In this document: in pieces, positions 8,032 to 15,019 of the stretch | How the letters are laid out: each line of letters starts with the position of its first letter | Position numbering within the stretch: the first letter of the stretch is position 1 | From: Amaricoccus macauensis_A | Lineage (GTDB): Bacteria > Pseudomonadota > Alphaproteobacteria > Rhodobacterales > Rhodobacteraceae | Assembly: GCF_049800915.1 (NCBI RefSeq) | Contig: NZ_JBNAFY010000002.1 | Coordinates: 310,001 to 374,000 of the forward strand | Reading direction: 5' to 3' | DNA length: 64,000 nucleotides | Translations under genes and position numbers: made by a program | The notes under the pieces: model-generated | Told to the model about the DNA's origin: nothing | Databases searched by the model: none | Seen by the model: only the letters and a program-made list of their open reading frames with translations

Positions 8032-8340
8032 ATGATGGCAGATCAACACTTGCGGCTGCATCGCCAGCTCAGGGCAATCGCGCGCGACATTCCTGCATCG
8101 CGCCGGATTATCAATCCACTTATCCACGGGCGCCTGCGGAAGGCACGTCTGCCGATAGCCTGCGTGCTGATCTTCGGTGGCCTGCTTGCCGTCCTGCCTG
8201 TCTTCGGTCTCTGGATGTTGCCGATTGGCCTGCTGCTTCTCGCCCTTGATGTCCCGCGCTTGAGGCCGATCGTTTCAGCTACTCTCATTCGAACGAGAAG
8301 GCGGATCACCGTTTGGCGACATCGCGGCACGCGAAACTGA
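8032..8340 (+). CDS. Small membrane protein, opposite strand inside the tail operon
   Basis: About 102 aa from the ATG at 8032 (a second ATG is at 8035); an in-frame upstream start at 7921 would overlap the tail tube gene. A basic N-terminus precedes two closely spaced hydrophobic segments reading PIACVLIFGGLLAVLPVFG and MLPIGLLLLALDVPRLR. This layout resembles small alphaproteobacterial proteins of the PGPGW-like transmembrane type. It is the only plus-strand gene in the late operon and lies between the tail tube and tail terminator genes, so it behaves like a phage cargo gene (moron) with its own promoter. No function is known. Confidence 0.6.
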   Translation: MMADQHLRLHRQLRAIARDIPASRRIINPLIHGRLRKARLPIACVLIFGGLLAVLPVFGLWMLPIGLLLLALDVPRLRPIVSATLIRTRRRITVWRHRGTRN

Positions 8341-8353
8341 ACCTCCGACCGCG

Positions 8354-8773
8354 TCAGGCTAGTGGATCGGTCGTCGTGTAGTGCAGGACAACGGCAATCA
8401 CCGCCGCCTTCAGGCTCGCCCCGCCCTCGACGGGCAGATCGACCGGGCGCGGGGCTTCGGCCTCGACCCAGTCGCAGAGTCTGCCGAGCGTGCGGTCGCC
8501 AGCAAGTGCCGTGCCGATGCTCGCGGTCAGCGTGTCGAAGGAGGCCTCACGATCGGCGCCCTGCGCGACTGCCTCGATCTCGGCCCGGTGCTGGTAGTGA
8601 TAGGCGAGCGGCGACAGCGTCACCTCCGGCTCCCCCGGCTCACCGTCGCGCAGGATCAACAGGCCATCGGCCGGCACGCGCTCGGGCAGCACTTCGCCGC
8701 GGAGCGCGGTGGCGGCAAGCGCCGAAAGCCGCGCATGCAGTGCGGCGAGGATGGTTTCGCGAAGGGTGGGCAT
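8354..8773 (-). CDS. Tail terminator-like / minor tail protein
   Basis: 139 aa from the ATG at 8773 (MPTLRETILAALHARL); the ORF is open to 8806 but the longer N-terminus is implausible. The sequence includes VPADGLLILRDGEPGEPEVTLSPLAYHYQHRAEIE, similar to proteins commonly annotated as minor tail or misannotated as acyl-CoA transferase in Rhodobacterales prophages. Size and position, before the tail tube and after the DUF6441 gene, match tail terminator/completion proteins. The original upstream neighbour, DUF6441, is now separated by an AT-rich inserted gene. Confidence 0.65.
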   Translation of the reverse strand: MPTLRETILAALHARLSALAATALRGEVLPERVPADGLLILRDGEPGEPEVTLSPLAYHYQHRAEIEAVAQGADREASFDTLTASIGTALAGDRTLGRLCDWVEAEAPRPVDLPVEGGASLKAAVIAVVLHYTTTDPLA

Positions 8774-8840
8774 TGTCTTTATTGAGAAGAGGCAGAAAAT
8801 ACACAATCCATTCGAAGCTACTTAACCGCGCTCTCACTTT

Positions 8841-9614
8841 TCATGTCTGAAGCCCTTCAATGATCTCGATAAGCTCGGGTATATTACTAGGCTTTTTACG
8901 AATAATTTCTTCAAACAAGCTTTCTTTTTTAGAAACTATCGATGAGTCGGCCTCCTGAAGCGATGAGTATGCGAGACGTTTCATTTCTTGGTTGCTATCT
9001 GGATCTTTCGAAGCGCCAACTAGCGATGCGCGCATGGCGGAGTTTCCAACTAGAATGGCGCAATGCTTCTCGATGTCCGTGGAGGAATAGAAATTAAGGA
9101 TCTTGCTCATCAAGGCCTGAAAACCAACGATGTTCTCAGGCAGATCTAACGAGTCATGATGAGTGATCTCTCGAATGTCCCGAAGTATTTCTGGAGCAGC
9201 TTGTCTCGCTTCTTCGAATATTGAGTCAGCCGCAAATTCATACCTTCCAAGTTGCCATCCGAGAGAAAGACCGGACCGCAGCTTCTCTCTCGAAATCGAT
9301 GAAAGAGACCGTGATTTCTCGTTAACATCACTCTTTGGCCAGAACGGAATGTAACACAAGACGCATGCTAGAAAGAATACTGGCCCAATCACGTACAAAT
9401 TTAATCCAAGGTGAGACAGGTTTGGAAACTTGAAAGCACCAAAATCTGCTCCTGCCAGATATGGTGAGGCCAGAGCAAATAATGAAATTACGAACAGAAC
9501 GTGACGCGATGGCTCCGGCAGTCCCAGTTTATCGAAAATACTGTTCTTCTGGGACATCATTGCAATCTCGACATAGCTTTGCCAAGCGTAAGTGTAAGCC
9601 GGCACCGAAGCCAT
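8841..9614 (-). CDS. AT-rich two-helix membrane protein inserted in the head-tail operon
   Basis: 257 aa from the ATG at 9614, preceded by GGGATGAC as a plausible ribosome site; a TTG at 9662 would give 273 aa. Two transmembrane segments are predicted at about residues 38-56 (VLFVISLFALASPYLAGA in part) and 72-91 (LYVIGPVFFLACVLCYIPFW). A long charged cytoplasmic helical domain (SREKLRSGLSLGWQLGRYEF onward) ends in repeated acidic/lysine segments. No catalytic motif was recognised. The base composition is visibly AT-richer than the flanking tail genes and codon use differs, a sign of recent acquisition. Candidate roles are superinfection exclusion or defence against other phages, but the sequence does not show either. 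Confidence 0.7.
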   Translation of the reverse strand: MASVPAYTYAWQSYVEIAMMSQKNSIFDKLGLPEPSRHVLFVISLFALASPYLAGADFGAFKFPNLSHLGLNLYVIGPVFFLACVLCYIPFWPKSDVNEKSRSLSSISREKLRSGLSLGWQLGRYEFAADSIFEEARQAAPEILRDIREITHHDSLDLPENIVGFQALMSKILNFYSSTDIEKHCAILVGNSAMRASLVGASKDPDSNQEMKRLAYSSLQEADSSIVSKKESLFEEIIRKKPSNIPELIEIIEGLQT

Positions 9615-9648
9615 GTCATCCCAAAAGACCAAGCCGAGTGGTGTCACA

Positions 9649-10287
9649 TCAATGCCCACCAAAGCGCCCCTCCACCCACTTCGCCACGATCAACGCCGGC
9701 ACACTGCCGAGCGCCTGCTCGGCATCCCGGTCCAGATCCAGCCGCTTCGGCAGCTCGACCTGCGGGACCAGCAGGAAGATCGGCACCGTGGATCGGCCGC
9801 GACCGGTCTTCGACCGTGATGCTACCCCAAGGCCACGAGCGTTCAGCCGACCCTCGGCCACCAGCAGGCTCGGACCCCGGCGGCGGTAGACGAAGCGCAG
9901 GCACAGGCCGCGGCGGCGCTCCCATTCGCCCGGCGTGATCCTGCCGCCGCGGAGGCCGCGGCCGGCGGCCTCGGTCGGGATTGCGAGCCAGAACCCGTCC
10001 TTCGAACGTATCAGCGGCCCGGTGTCGTGGGCGCCGACGATGACCGGCGCTTTCGACCAGACCAGCGCGGCGGCGCTCAGGCTCTCGCCGGCCTTCGGAT
10101 AGGTCTGACTGCGGATCGAGTTCGCGAGTCGTCGCCCGAGCCCGGCGCCTGTAATCTGGCCGCGCCAGGCGGTCTTCAGCCCGGTCCCGGCTTCGCGCAT
10201 GGCTGCCGTGACGGCCCTCTCGCCTGCCTTCACCTCGGCAGCCATGGCAGCGACGAGGTCCGGGGTGATGTCGAGCTTTAGTTTCAT
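9649..10287 (-). CDS. DUF6441-type phage head-tail/tail completion protein
   Basis: A 212-aa basic protein from the ATG at 10287. The features MKLKLDITPDL, TGLKTAWRGQITGAGLGRRLANSIR and FWLAIPTEAAGRG fit the DUF6441 family, found in prophages of alphaproteobacteria between capsid and tail genes. It probably acts in tail completion (HK97 gp10-like position), which is inferred from synteny. It follows the head-tail joining gene by 6 nt. Confidence 0.75.
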   Translation of the reverse strand: MKLKLDITPDLVAAMAAEVKAGERAVTAAMREAGTGLKTAWRGQITGAGLGRRLANSIRSQTYPKAGESLSAAALVWSKAPVIVGAHDTGPLIRSKDGFWLAIPTEAAGRGLRGGRITPGEWERRRGLCLRFVYRRRGPSLLVAEGRLNARGLGVASRSKTGRGRSTVPIFLLVPQVELPKRLDLDRDAEQALGSVPALIVAKWVEGRFGGH

Positions 10288-10293
10288 CGCGGG

Positions 10294-10605
10294 TCAGGCC
10301 GGCCTCAGGTCCACGGTCCAGACGAGCCGCTCGCGGTCGCGGATGGGCTCGCCCTGGATGAGGAAGGCCTCGCCGTCGATCTCGATGCTGTCGCCGGGAC
10401 GCGGGTTGGGGACATCGGTCACGCGCAGGTCGATCCGCGTGGTCTCCGACCAGAGCCGTGCGTCGCCGAACTCGGTGATCGCATCGGCTCTGCGGGGGAT
10501 GATGCTGACAGGGAACGGGTCCCCATTCGCCGGCGCGTAGGTCGCTTCACGGCCAAGGTTCGGATCCGCGAAGAGCGCATCGACCGCGGCTGCGAAGGCG
10601 GTCAT
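10294..10605 (-). CDS. Head-tail joining protein
   Basis: 103 aa from the ATG at 10605, which overlaps the capsid gene's TGA (TGATG); an ORF extension to 10686 lies inside the capsid gene and is rejected. The sequence MTAFAAAVDALFADPNLGREATY followed by a beta-rich C-terminus (PGDSIEIDGEAFLIQGEPIRD) is typical of small head-tail connector proteins encoded directly after gpE-type capsids. Confidence 0.75.
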   Translation of the reverse strand: MTAFAAAVDALFADPNLGREATYAPANGDPFPVSIIPRRADAITEFGDARLWSETTRIDLRVTDVPNPRPGDSIEIDGEAFLIQGEPIRDRERLVWTVDLRPA

Positions 10606-11618
10606 CACGTCCGCCTTGCACTCCGGAGCACCTGCGGCCTTGTGCAGATCGGCAGCGGGTTGCTCTCGATCTCGAGCCGCACCCATTCATCACGATCCCG
10701 GTCCGGGATGGTGCGGGCATAGAGCGGCAGACCGAGGGTGTTGACCGTCTCGAACGTGTCGGCCGGGGCATGGTAGATCTCGAACAGCCCCTCGATGCCT
10801 TCGGGGTAGAAGAACGCCTTGTCGGTCGGCACACCGAAGCCTGCGCCGCCCCTGTAGCGGCGGAAGGTGATGCCACCGAAGCTGACCTCATCGGCGATCC
10901 GGCCCCGGAGATCCGCCGCCGCGGCGGTGTTGAGATAGGTCTCGCGCACCTCCTTGTGGGCGACAAGATCAGCGAAGAAGCCCGAGCCGCATTCGCCGCG
11001 GACCTGTATGGCCCCGGCCGCCAGCCCGCCCATGGATCCCTCGACGTCCTCGATCAGCGCCTGGCAGCGCTTGCGGAGTGCGCCGGATGCGGGGCTCGCA
11101 TTGTCGAGGTCGAAGTCGATCTCGGCGGCGGGCGTGATGCCGAATTCGGTGAAGTAGTCGATGATCGTGGCATCGTCCTTCGGGTCCAACACGCGCCCCT
11201 GGATGCCGTTCAGGAGGTGATACTCGAAGGTCGCCTCGGCATCCTGCCGCAGACGCCCCAGCTTCCTCGCCACCTCCGCCTGCACCTGTTGCGTGGCGCT
11301 TTCCTGGCCGAAGTCGCGGATACCCTGGATTTCGGAAGCCCAGAGCACGTCCTGCTTCTTGAACTGGCGGCAGACGAAGGCGCGCATCTCCCGGCGCTCG
11401 GGCGTCTGCTGCTCATAGGCAGAACCACGCTCGGAGAACGGGATCAGCGACAGGGTGCCGTTTCGGCTCTCGATCACCACGGTGCGGGACCGTACCCCGC
11501 GGGGACTGAACAGGCTGGAGCCCGAGAGCAGCGCAGGCTTGTAGGGGATGTTCTCGAGCGCGCGGGTGAGCTCGATGATGCTGAAGGCATCGCCTTCGAA
11601 GATGTCCATGGTCGTCAT
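10605..11618 (-). CDS. Major capsid protein, gpE family
   Basis: A 337-aa protein. The sequence DAFSIIELTRALENIPYKP near the N-terminus, then LPI/IPFSERGS, TPERREMRAFVCRQF, the central VEGSMGG and FADLVAHKEVRETY, and the C-terminal PLPICTRPQVLRSARR are hallmarks of the lambda gpE family (major capsid protein E). Gene order (portal, protease, decoration, gpE) is lambda-like. It forms the icosahedral shell. Confidence 0.93.
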   Translation of the reverse strand: MTTMDIFEGDAFSIIELTRALENIPYKPALLSGSSLFSPRGVRSRTVVIESRNGTLSLIPFSERGSAYEQQTPERREMRAFVCRQFKKQDVLWASEIQGIRDFGQESATQQVQAEVARKLGRLRQDAEATFEYHLLNGIQGRVLDPKDDATIIDYFTEFGITPAAEIDFDLDNASPASGALRKRCQALIEDVEGSMGGLAAGAIQVRGECGSGFFADLVAHKEVRETYLNTAAAADLRGRIADEVSFGGITFRRYRGGAGFGVPTDKAFFYPEGIEGLFEIYHAPADTFETVNTLGLPLYARTIPDRDRDEWVRLEIESNPLPICTRPQVLRSARRT

Positions 11619-11660
11619 GGGATGCCTCCGGTTCAGGGAGCGAATGGTTGAGTTGGGAGC

Positions 11661-11700
11661 GCGTCCAGCAAAAGTGGATGCCGGTTTTGCGTCCGGACGC
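11661..11700. repeat. Palindromic intergenic element between capsid and decoration genes
   Basis: The 102-nt gap between the decoration and capsid genes holds GCGTCC at 11661 and a perfect 12-nt palindrome GCGTCCGGACGC at 11689-11700, with an inner GCAAAA / TTTTGC pair around GTGGATGCCGG. The AAAAGTGGA..CCGGTTTT core resembles short palindromic repeats that I recall as common between genes in Rhizobiales and relatives. It could fold into a stem in the late transcript. Confidence 0.6.
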
Positions 11701-11720
11701 GCGACAAGAAGAAAAACTCT

Positions 11721-12086
11721 TCAGCGCACGCGGATGCCGACGTCGAGGAGGGCGGCATGGGCCGCGGTGATCTCGGCCTCGCTGGGCGTGCCGCCAAAGA
11801 CCAGATCGTGGCGGTTGACGATGGCGGGCCCGCGGACCAGCGCGACGGCGGGAACCTCGCCAGCGCTCGCATCCGCCTTGCCCCAGAGCACGGCGACGGC
11901 GGTCTCTGTGCCGTCGGTGGCGTCCGGATCGTGGGCGGCGTAGTTGCCGGAGGCGGTGATCTTGCCCAGCACCGTGCCGGGCTCCAGCGTGCCGCTCGCA
12001 ATGGTGATGGTCTCACGGGTGTAGTCGCGGAAGGCCTCCCAGACGAGGAAGCCGCCGGGATGCGGGCCTTCGACCAGCGTGGTCAT
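11721..12086 (-). CDS. Head decoration protein, gpD-like
   Basis: A 121-aa beta-rich protein. MTTLVEGPHPGGFLVWEA, then TIASGTLEPGTVLGKITASG and LWGKADASAGEVPAVALVRGPA, follow the pattern of lambda gpD-family decoration proteins, which stabilise the expanded capsid. It is encoded between the head protease and gpE capsid, as in lambda. The ATG at 12086 lies 4 nt after the protease gene's stop at 12091. Confidence 0.88.
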   Translation of the reverse strand: MTTLVEGPHPGGFLVWEAFRDYTRETITIASGTLEPGTVLGKITASGNYAAHDPDATDGTETAVAVLWGKADASAGEVPAVALVRGPAIVNRHDLVFGGTPSEAEITAAHAALLDVGIRVR

Positions 12087-12090
12087 GGGT

Positions 12091-13260
12091 TTATCCTTTC
12101 AGGCGGAAGGTACGGGCGACGATCTCGCCCCAGGGGCGCGCGGCCGAGGACCGGCCGGGCTGCGGGTGATGGGCGGCGATCTCCGGCTCGGCCTCGGCCT
12201 TGGCAGCCAGAAGGGCTGTCCGCACCTCGTCTAGGCTCGCCTCCTGTTCGAGAAACCGGCCCGCCATCTGCGGTTGGCCGGCAAGCCTGCAGAGATCGAC
12301 AACGGCGCGGGCATGTCCGATGGCTTCCGCGCGGATCGCGAGAGGATCGGGTGGCGGACGGCCGGAATCTGCGAGGCGCGCGCCGGGTCCGGTGTCAGGC
12401 AGCGGATGGCCGGCGTCCGCTTCCCCCGCGTCGGCCACCTCGGAGGGCATGTTGACAGCCGCGACATGCCCCTCGAGCGTAGCGGCGTCGGTGTCCGCCG
12501 CGACGGCGGTGCTGCCACGGTCAACACTGTTGTCCGCGGCTTCTTCGCCCGCACCAGCCACCTCTGCATCGATGTCGTGGGCCCTGCTGTCGTCGGCATT
12601 TTCGGTCGGCCCGACCTCCGTCTCGTTCGGTGGACTCGCACCGTCCCACGGTGGCGACGGTTCCGACGCACCATCCATAAGTTCCGTCGGCGCATTGCGG
12701 AAGCGGTGGATGTCGAAGTGGGCGGCGATGCGCACCGGTTCGACCAGACGGTCGGCGAAGCCCTGCGCCAGCGCGTCCCCAGCATCGAACCAGGTCTCCT
12801 TCGCCATCAGCGCGGCGATCTCTTCTGCGGGGCGTCCCGATTTCGCGGCATAGCCCTGCACCAGGCTGCCCTTCACCTTGTCGAGCGCCTCGGCCATCGA
12901 TCGCATGTCGTCCGCCGTTCCCATCACCAGTCCCGAAGGATCATGGATCATCAGGAAGGCGTTCTCGGGCATGACGATCTCGTCGCCCGCCATGGCGATG
13001 TAGGAGGCGGCAGAAGCGGCGATGCCGTCGATCCAGACGGTGATCGTGCCTTCGTGGCGGATCAGCGCGTTATGGATCGCCACCGCATCGAACACCGAGC
13101 CGCCGGGACTGTTGAGCCGCAGATCGATCGGGGTGCCGTCAGGCAGGGCACCGAGCTCCGACAGGAACCCCTTCGCCGAGACCCCATAGGCGCCGATCTC
13201 GTCATAGATCGCCACTTCCGCACCAGTGCTCTTGGCGCGGACCCTATACCAGCTGTTCAT
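12091..13260 (-). CDS. ClpP-like head maturation protease with long acidic C-terminus
   Basis: 389 aa from the ATG at 13260, which sits 4 nt after the portal stop; the ORF is open upstream but that part overlaps portal. Residues 1-200 are a ClpP/S49-type serine protease: SPGGSVFDAV at 51-60, nucleophile Ser83 in DGIAASAASY, His106 in MIHDPSG, and an Asp in the WFDAGDALAQGFAD region. The C-terminal half (about 205-330) is acidic and low complexity, rich in Ala, Glu, Asp and Pro. It resembles the scaffold moiety fused to such proteases (lambda C/Nu3 style), and a final helical part follows. It processes portal and capsid during head assembly. Confidence 0.85.
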   Translation of the reverse strand: MNSWYRVRAKSTGAEVAIYDEIGAYGVSAKGFLSELGALPDGTPIDLRLNSPGGSVFDAVAIHNALIRHEGTITVWIDGIAASAASYIAMAGDEIVMPENAFLMIHDPSGLVMGTADDMRSMAEALDKVKGSLVQGYAAKSGRPAEEIAALMAKETWFDAGDALAQGFADRLVEPVRIAAHFDIHRFRNAPTELMDGASEPSPPWDGASPPNETEVGPTENADDSRAHDIDAEVAGAGEEAADNSVDRGSTAVAADTDAATLEGHVAAVNMPSEVADAGEADAGHPLPDTGPGARLADSGRPPPDPLAIRAEAIGHARAVVDLCRLAGQPQMAGRFLEQEASLDEVRTALLAAKAEAEPEIAAHHPQPGRSSAARPWGEIVARTFRLKG

Positions 13261-13264
13261 GTCC

Positions 13265-14797
13265 TTACTCCTGATCGGCGGCGGGATCGGTCGCCGCGGC
13301 AGCCTCGCCGCCATCCTTGCCGTTGCCGGGGTCCGGCCGTCCTGCCGGTGTCGCCCGCGCCCCCTGCGTTTCCCCGGCGCTGGTGCGGTAGCGCAGGCCA
13401 AGGTCTGCGGCGCGTTTGGCATCTGCGGCGTTCTCGCGGTCCACTTCCTCGATGTCGTAGCCGGTGGCCTCGACCACCTTGCGCCGCGAAGTGATGCCGG
13501 CTTCCATCGCCAGCACCTGCGCCTGGATGTCCTTCAGCGGGTCGACCCAGTCCCAGCGCGGCGGGATCCATTGCACCGGACGTGCGAGTGCCGGATCTTC
13601 GAGATCGAGTGCGCCCGAGAGCACCGCCGTCTCCAGCCAGCGGGCCCAGACCGCGCGGCAGAGCTGGGGAACGATCACGCCATGCTGCAGCTGGCCGATG
13701 CGCCGGCGGAACTCGACCAACTCGGCGCGCAAGCTCGAGTAGTTCGCCTGTCGGACATCGCCGGTCACGAGATGATAAGGCAGCCCGAGCGACGCCGAGA
13801 CCGCCAGAAGCGTGCGATACTGGAACGCCTCGTAGCCACCGCCGACATCCGCCGGCGAGGAGAACCGCACGTCCTCACCCGGCAACAGCACCTGCAGCGT
13901 GCCGGGCTCGAGGCTCGCGATGGCGGTGCCGTCCTCACCTGCCTCGATGTCGCCCATCAGCGGCTCTTCGGGGGCGGTCTTGGTGATGAAGCCCGCAAAC
14001 ATCGCCGCGGTCTTCTTCCGGTCAAGCTCGGCATCATCATACTGGTCGAGCAGGAACAACCGCACCATGGCGGGCGCGATATGCGGCAACCCGCGGATCT
14101 GGCCGGCATCAATAGGGCGGTAGATGTGCAACACGTCCGCCGCAGGCACACGCACCGTCTCCGGGATGACCTCGCCGATGACCCGGCCGCCCTGATCGGT
14201 GCTGTCACCCGGATGGCGGCGGCGGAAGTGGTAGGCCACTCGCCGACCTATGCGGTCGAACTCGATCCCGCAGCGGATGCGGTTGCCGTTGGCAGCCGTT
14301 TCGGTCTTCTCGAAGGGCAGCATCTCCGACTGGAGAAGCTGCAGCTGCATCGGCACCAGCAGCCCGTCCTCGGGCCGCCGGGGCCGCAGCCGGACGAAGC
14401 ACTCACCCGCGACGAACATCTCGCGCGCCACCATGGCCTGCAGACCGTAGAAGTCGGTCAGGCCGTCGGCATCCGCCTCGTCGGTCCAGGCGAGCCAGAG
14501 CCGCTGCACCCGGTCGCGTGAGACCGCATCCCCGATCAGCGACGAGGGCTTGATCCCATCGCCCACCAGATTGGCGGCGAAGGCCTCGCAGGCATTGGCG
14601 GCATAGCCGTTCGTCACCACGAGCTCGCGCGAGCGCGCCAGCAGCCGGGGTCCTCCCGAGGCGACCAGCGCATTGATGTTCTCGAGCGGCGGGTTCCAGC
14701 CCCTGAGCCGGCGTTTCGCCATAGCCCCTTCGAGCCGGGCGCTCATAGTGGCAGGACCGCCGGTGGGGCGGCGGCGAAAGCTGTCGAACAGACCCAT
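13265..14797 (-). CDS. Portal protein, lambda family
   Basis: A 510-aa protein. MGLFDSFRRRP, ENINALVASGGPRLLARSRELVVTNGYAANACEAFAANLVGDGI, and the VLHIYRPIDAGQIRGLPHIAPAM and GDVRQANYSSLRAELVEFRR blocks are those of lambda-family portals. It forms the dodecameric DNA gate at the capsid vertex. The C-terminal tail is low complexity (Ala/Gly/Asp), as is common. It is followed by the protease gene 4 nt downstream. Confidence 0.93.
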   Translation of the reverse strand: MGLFDSFRRRPTGGPATMSARLEGAMAKRRLRGWNPPLENINALVASGGPRLLARSRELVVTNGYAANACEAFAANLVGDGIKPSSLIGDAVSRDRVQRLWLAWTDEADADGLTDFYGLQAMVAREMFVAGECFVRLRPRRPEDGLLVPMQLQLLQSEMLPFEKTETAANGNRIRCGIEFDRIGRRVAYHFRRRHPGDSTDQGGRVIGEVIPETVRVPAADVLHIYRPIDAGQIRGLPHIAPAMVRLFLLDQYDDAELDRKKTAAMFAGFITKTAPEEPLMGDIEAGEDGTAIASLEPGTLQVLLPGEDVRFSSPADVGGGYEAFQYRTLLAVSASLGLPYHLVTGDVRQANYSSLRAELVEFRRRIGQLQHGVIVPQLCRAVWARWLETAVLSGALDLEDPALARPVQWIPPRWDWVDPLKDIQAQVLAMEAGITSRRKVVEATGYDIEEVDRENAADAKRAADLGLRYRTSAGETQGARATPAGRPDPGNGKDGGEAAAATDPAADQE

Positions 14798-14800
14798 CGA

Positions 14801-15019
14801 TCAGAGGCCCTTGGTGGTGGTCACACGCAGGTGGCGAACGATCCTTCGCCCCTCGGCCGCGGCAATCTCGCGGTCTAGCGCCTCGATGGCGCGGTCGATC
14901 TCGGCGACACTGCGATAGTCCACGGTCTTGCCGTCGTAGCTCACGCGGGCGACTCCGGTGGACCGGGCGGCAGTGAGCGCCTCGCGGCGCGCCTTTAGCT
15001 CCGTGATCGCCGTCATCAT
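14801..15019 (-). CDS. gpW-like head-tail joining protein
   Basis: About 71-72 aa from the ATG at 15019 or 15016, the former overlapping the TGA of the large terminase gene. It has a helical protein pattern: MTAITELKARREALTAARSTG, then VSYDGKTVDYRSVAEIDRAIEALDREIA, typical of the gpW family. gpW-like proteins are added to the connector after DNA packaging. The order terminase, gpW, portal is lambda-like. Confidence 0.85.
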   Translation of the reverse strand: MMTAITELKARREALTAARSTGVARVSYDGKTVDYRSVAEIDRAIEALDREIAAAEGRRIVRHLRVTTTKGL

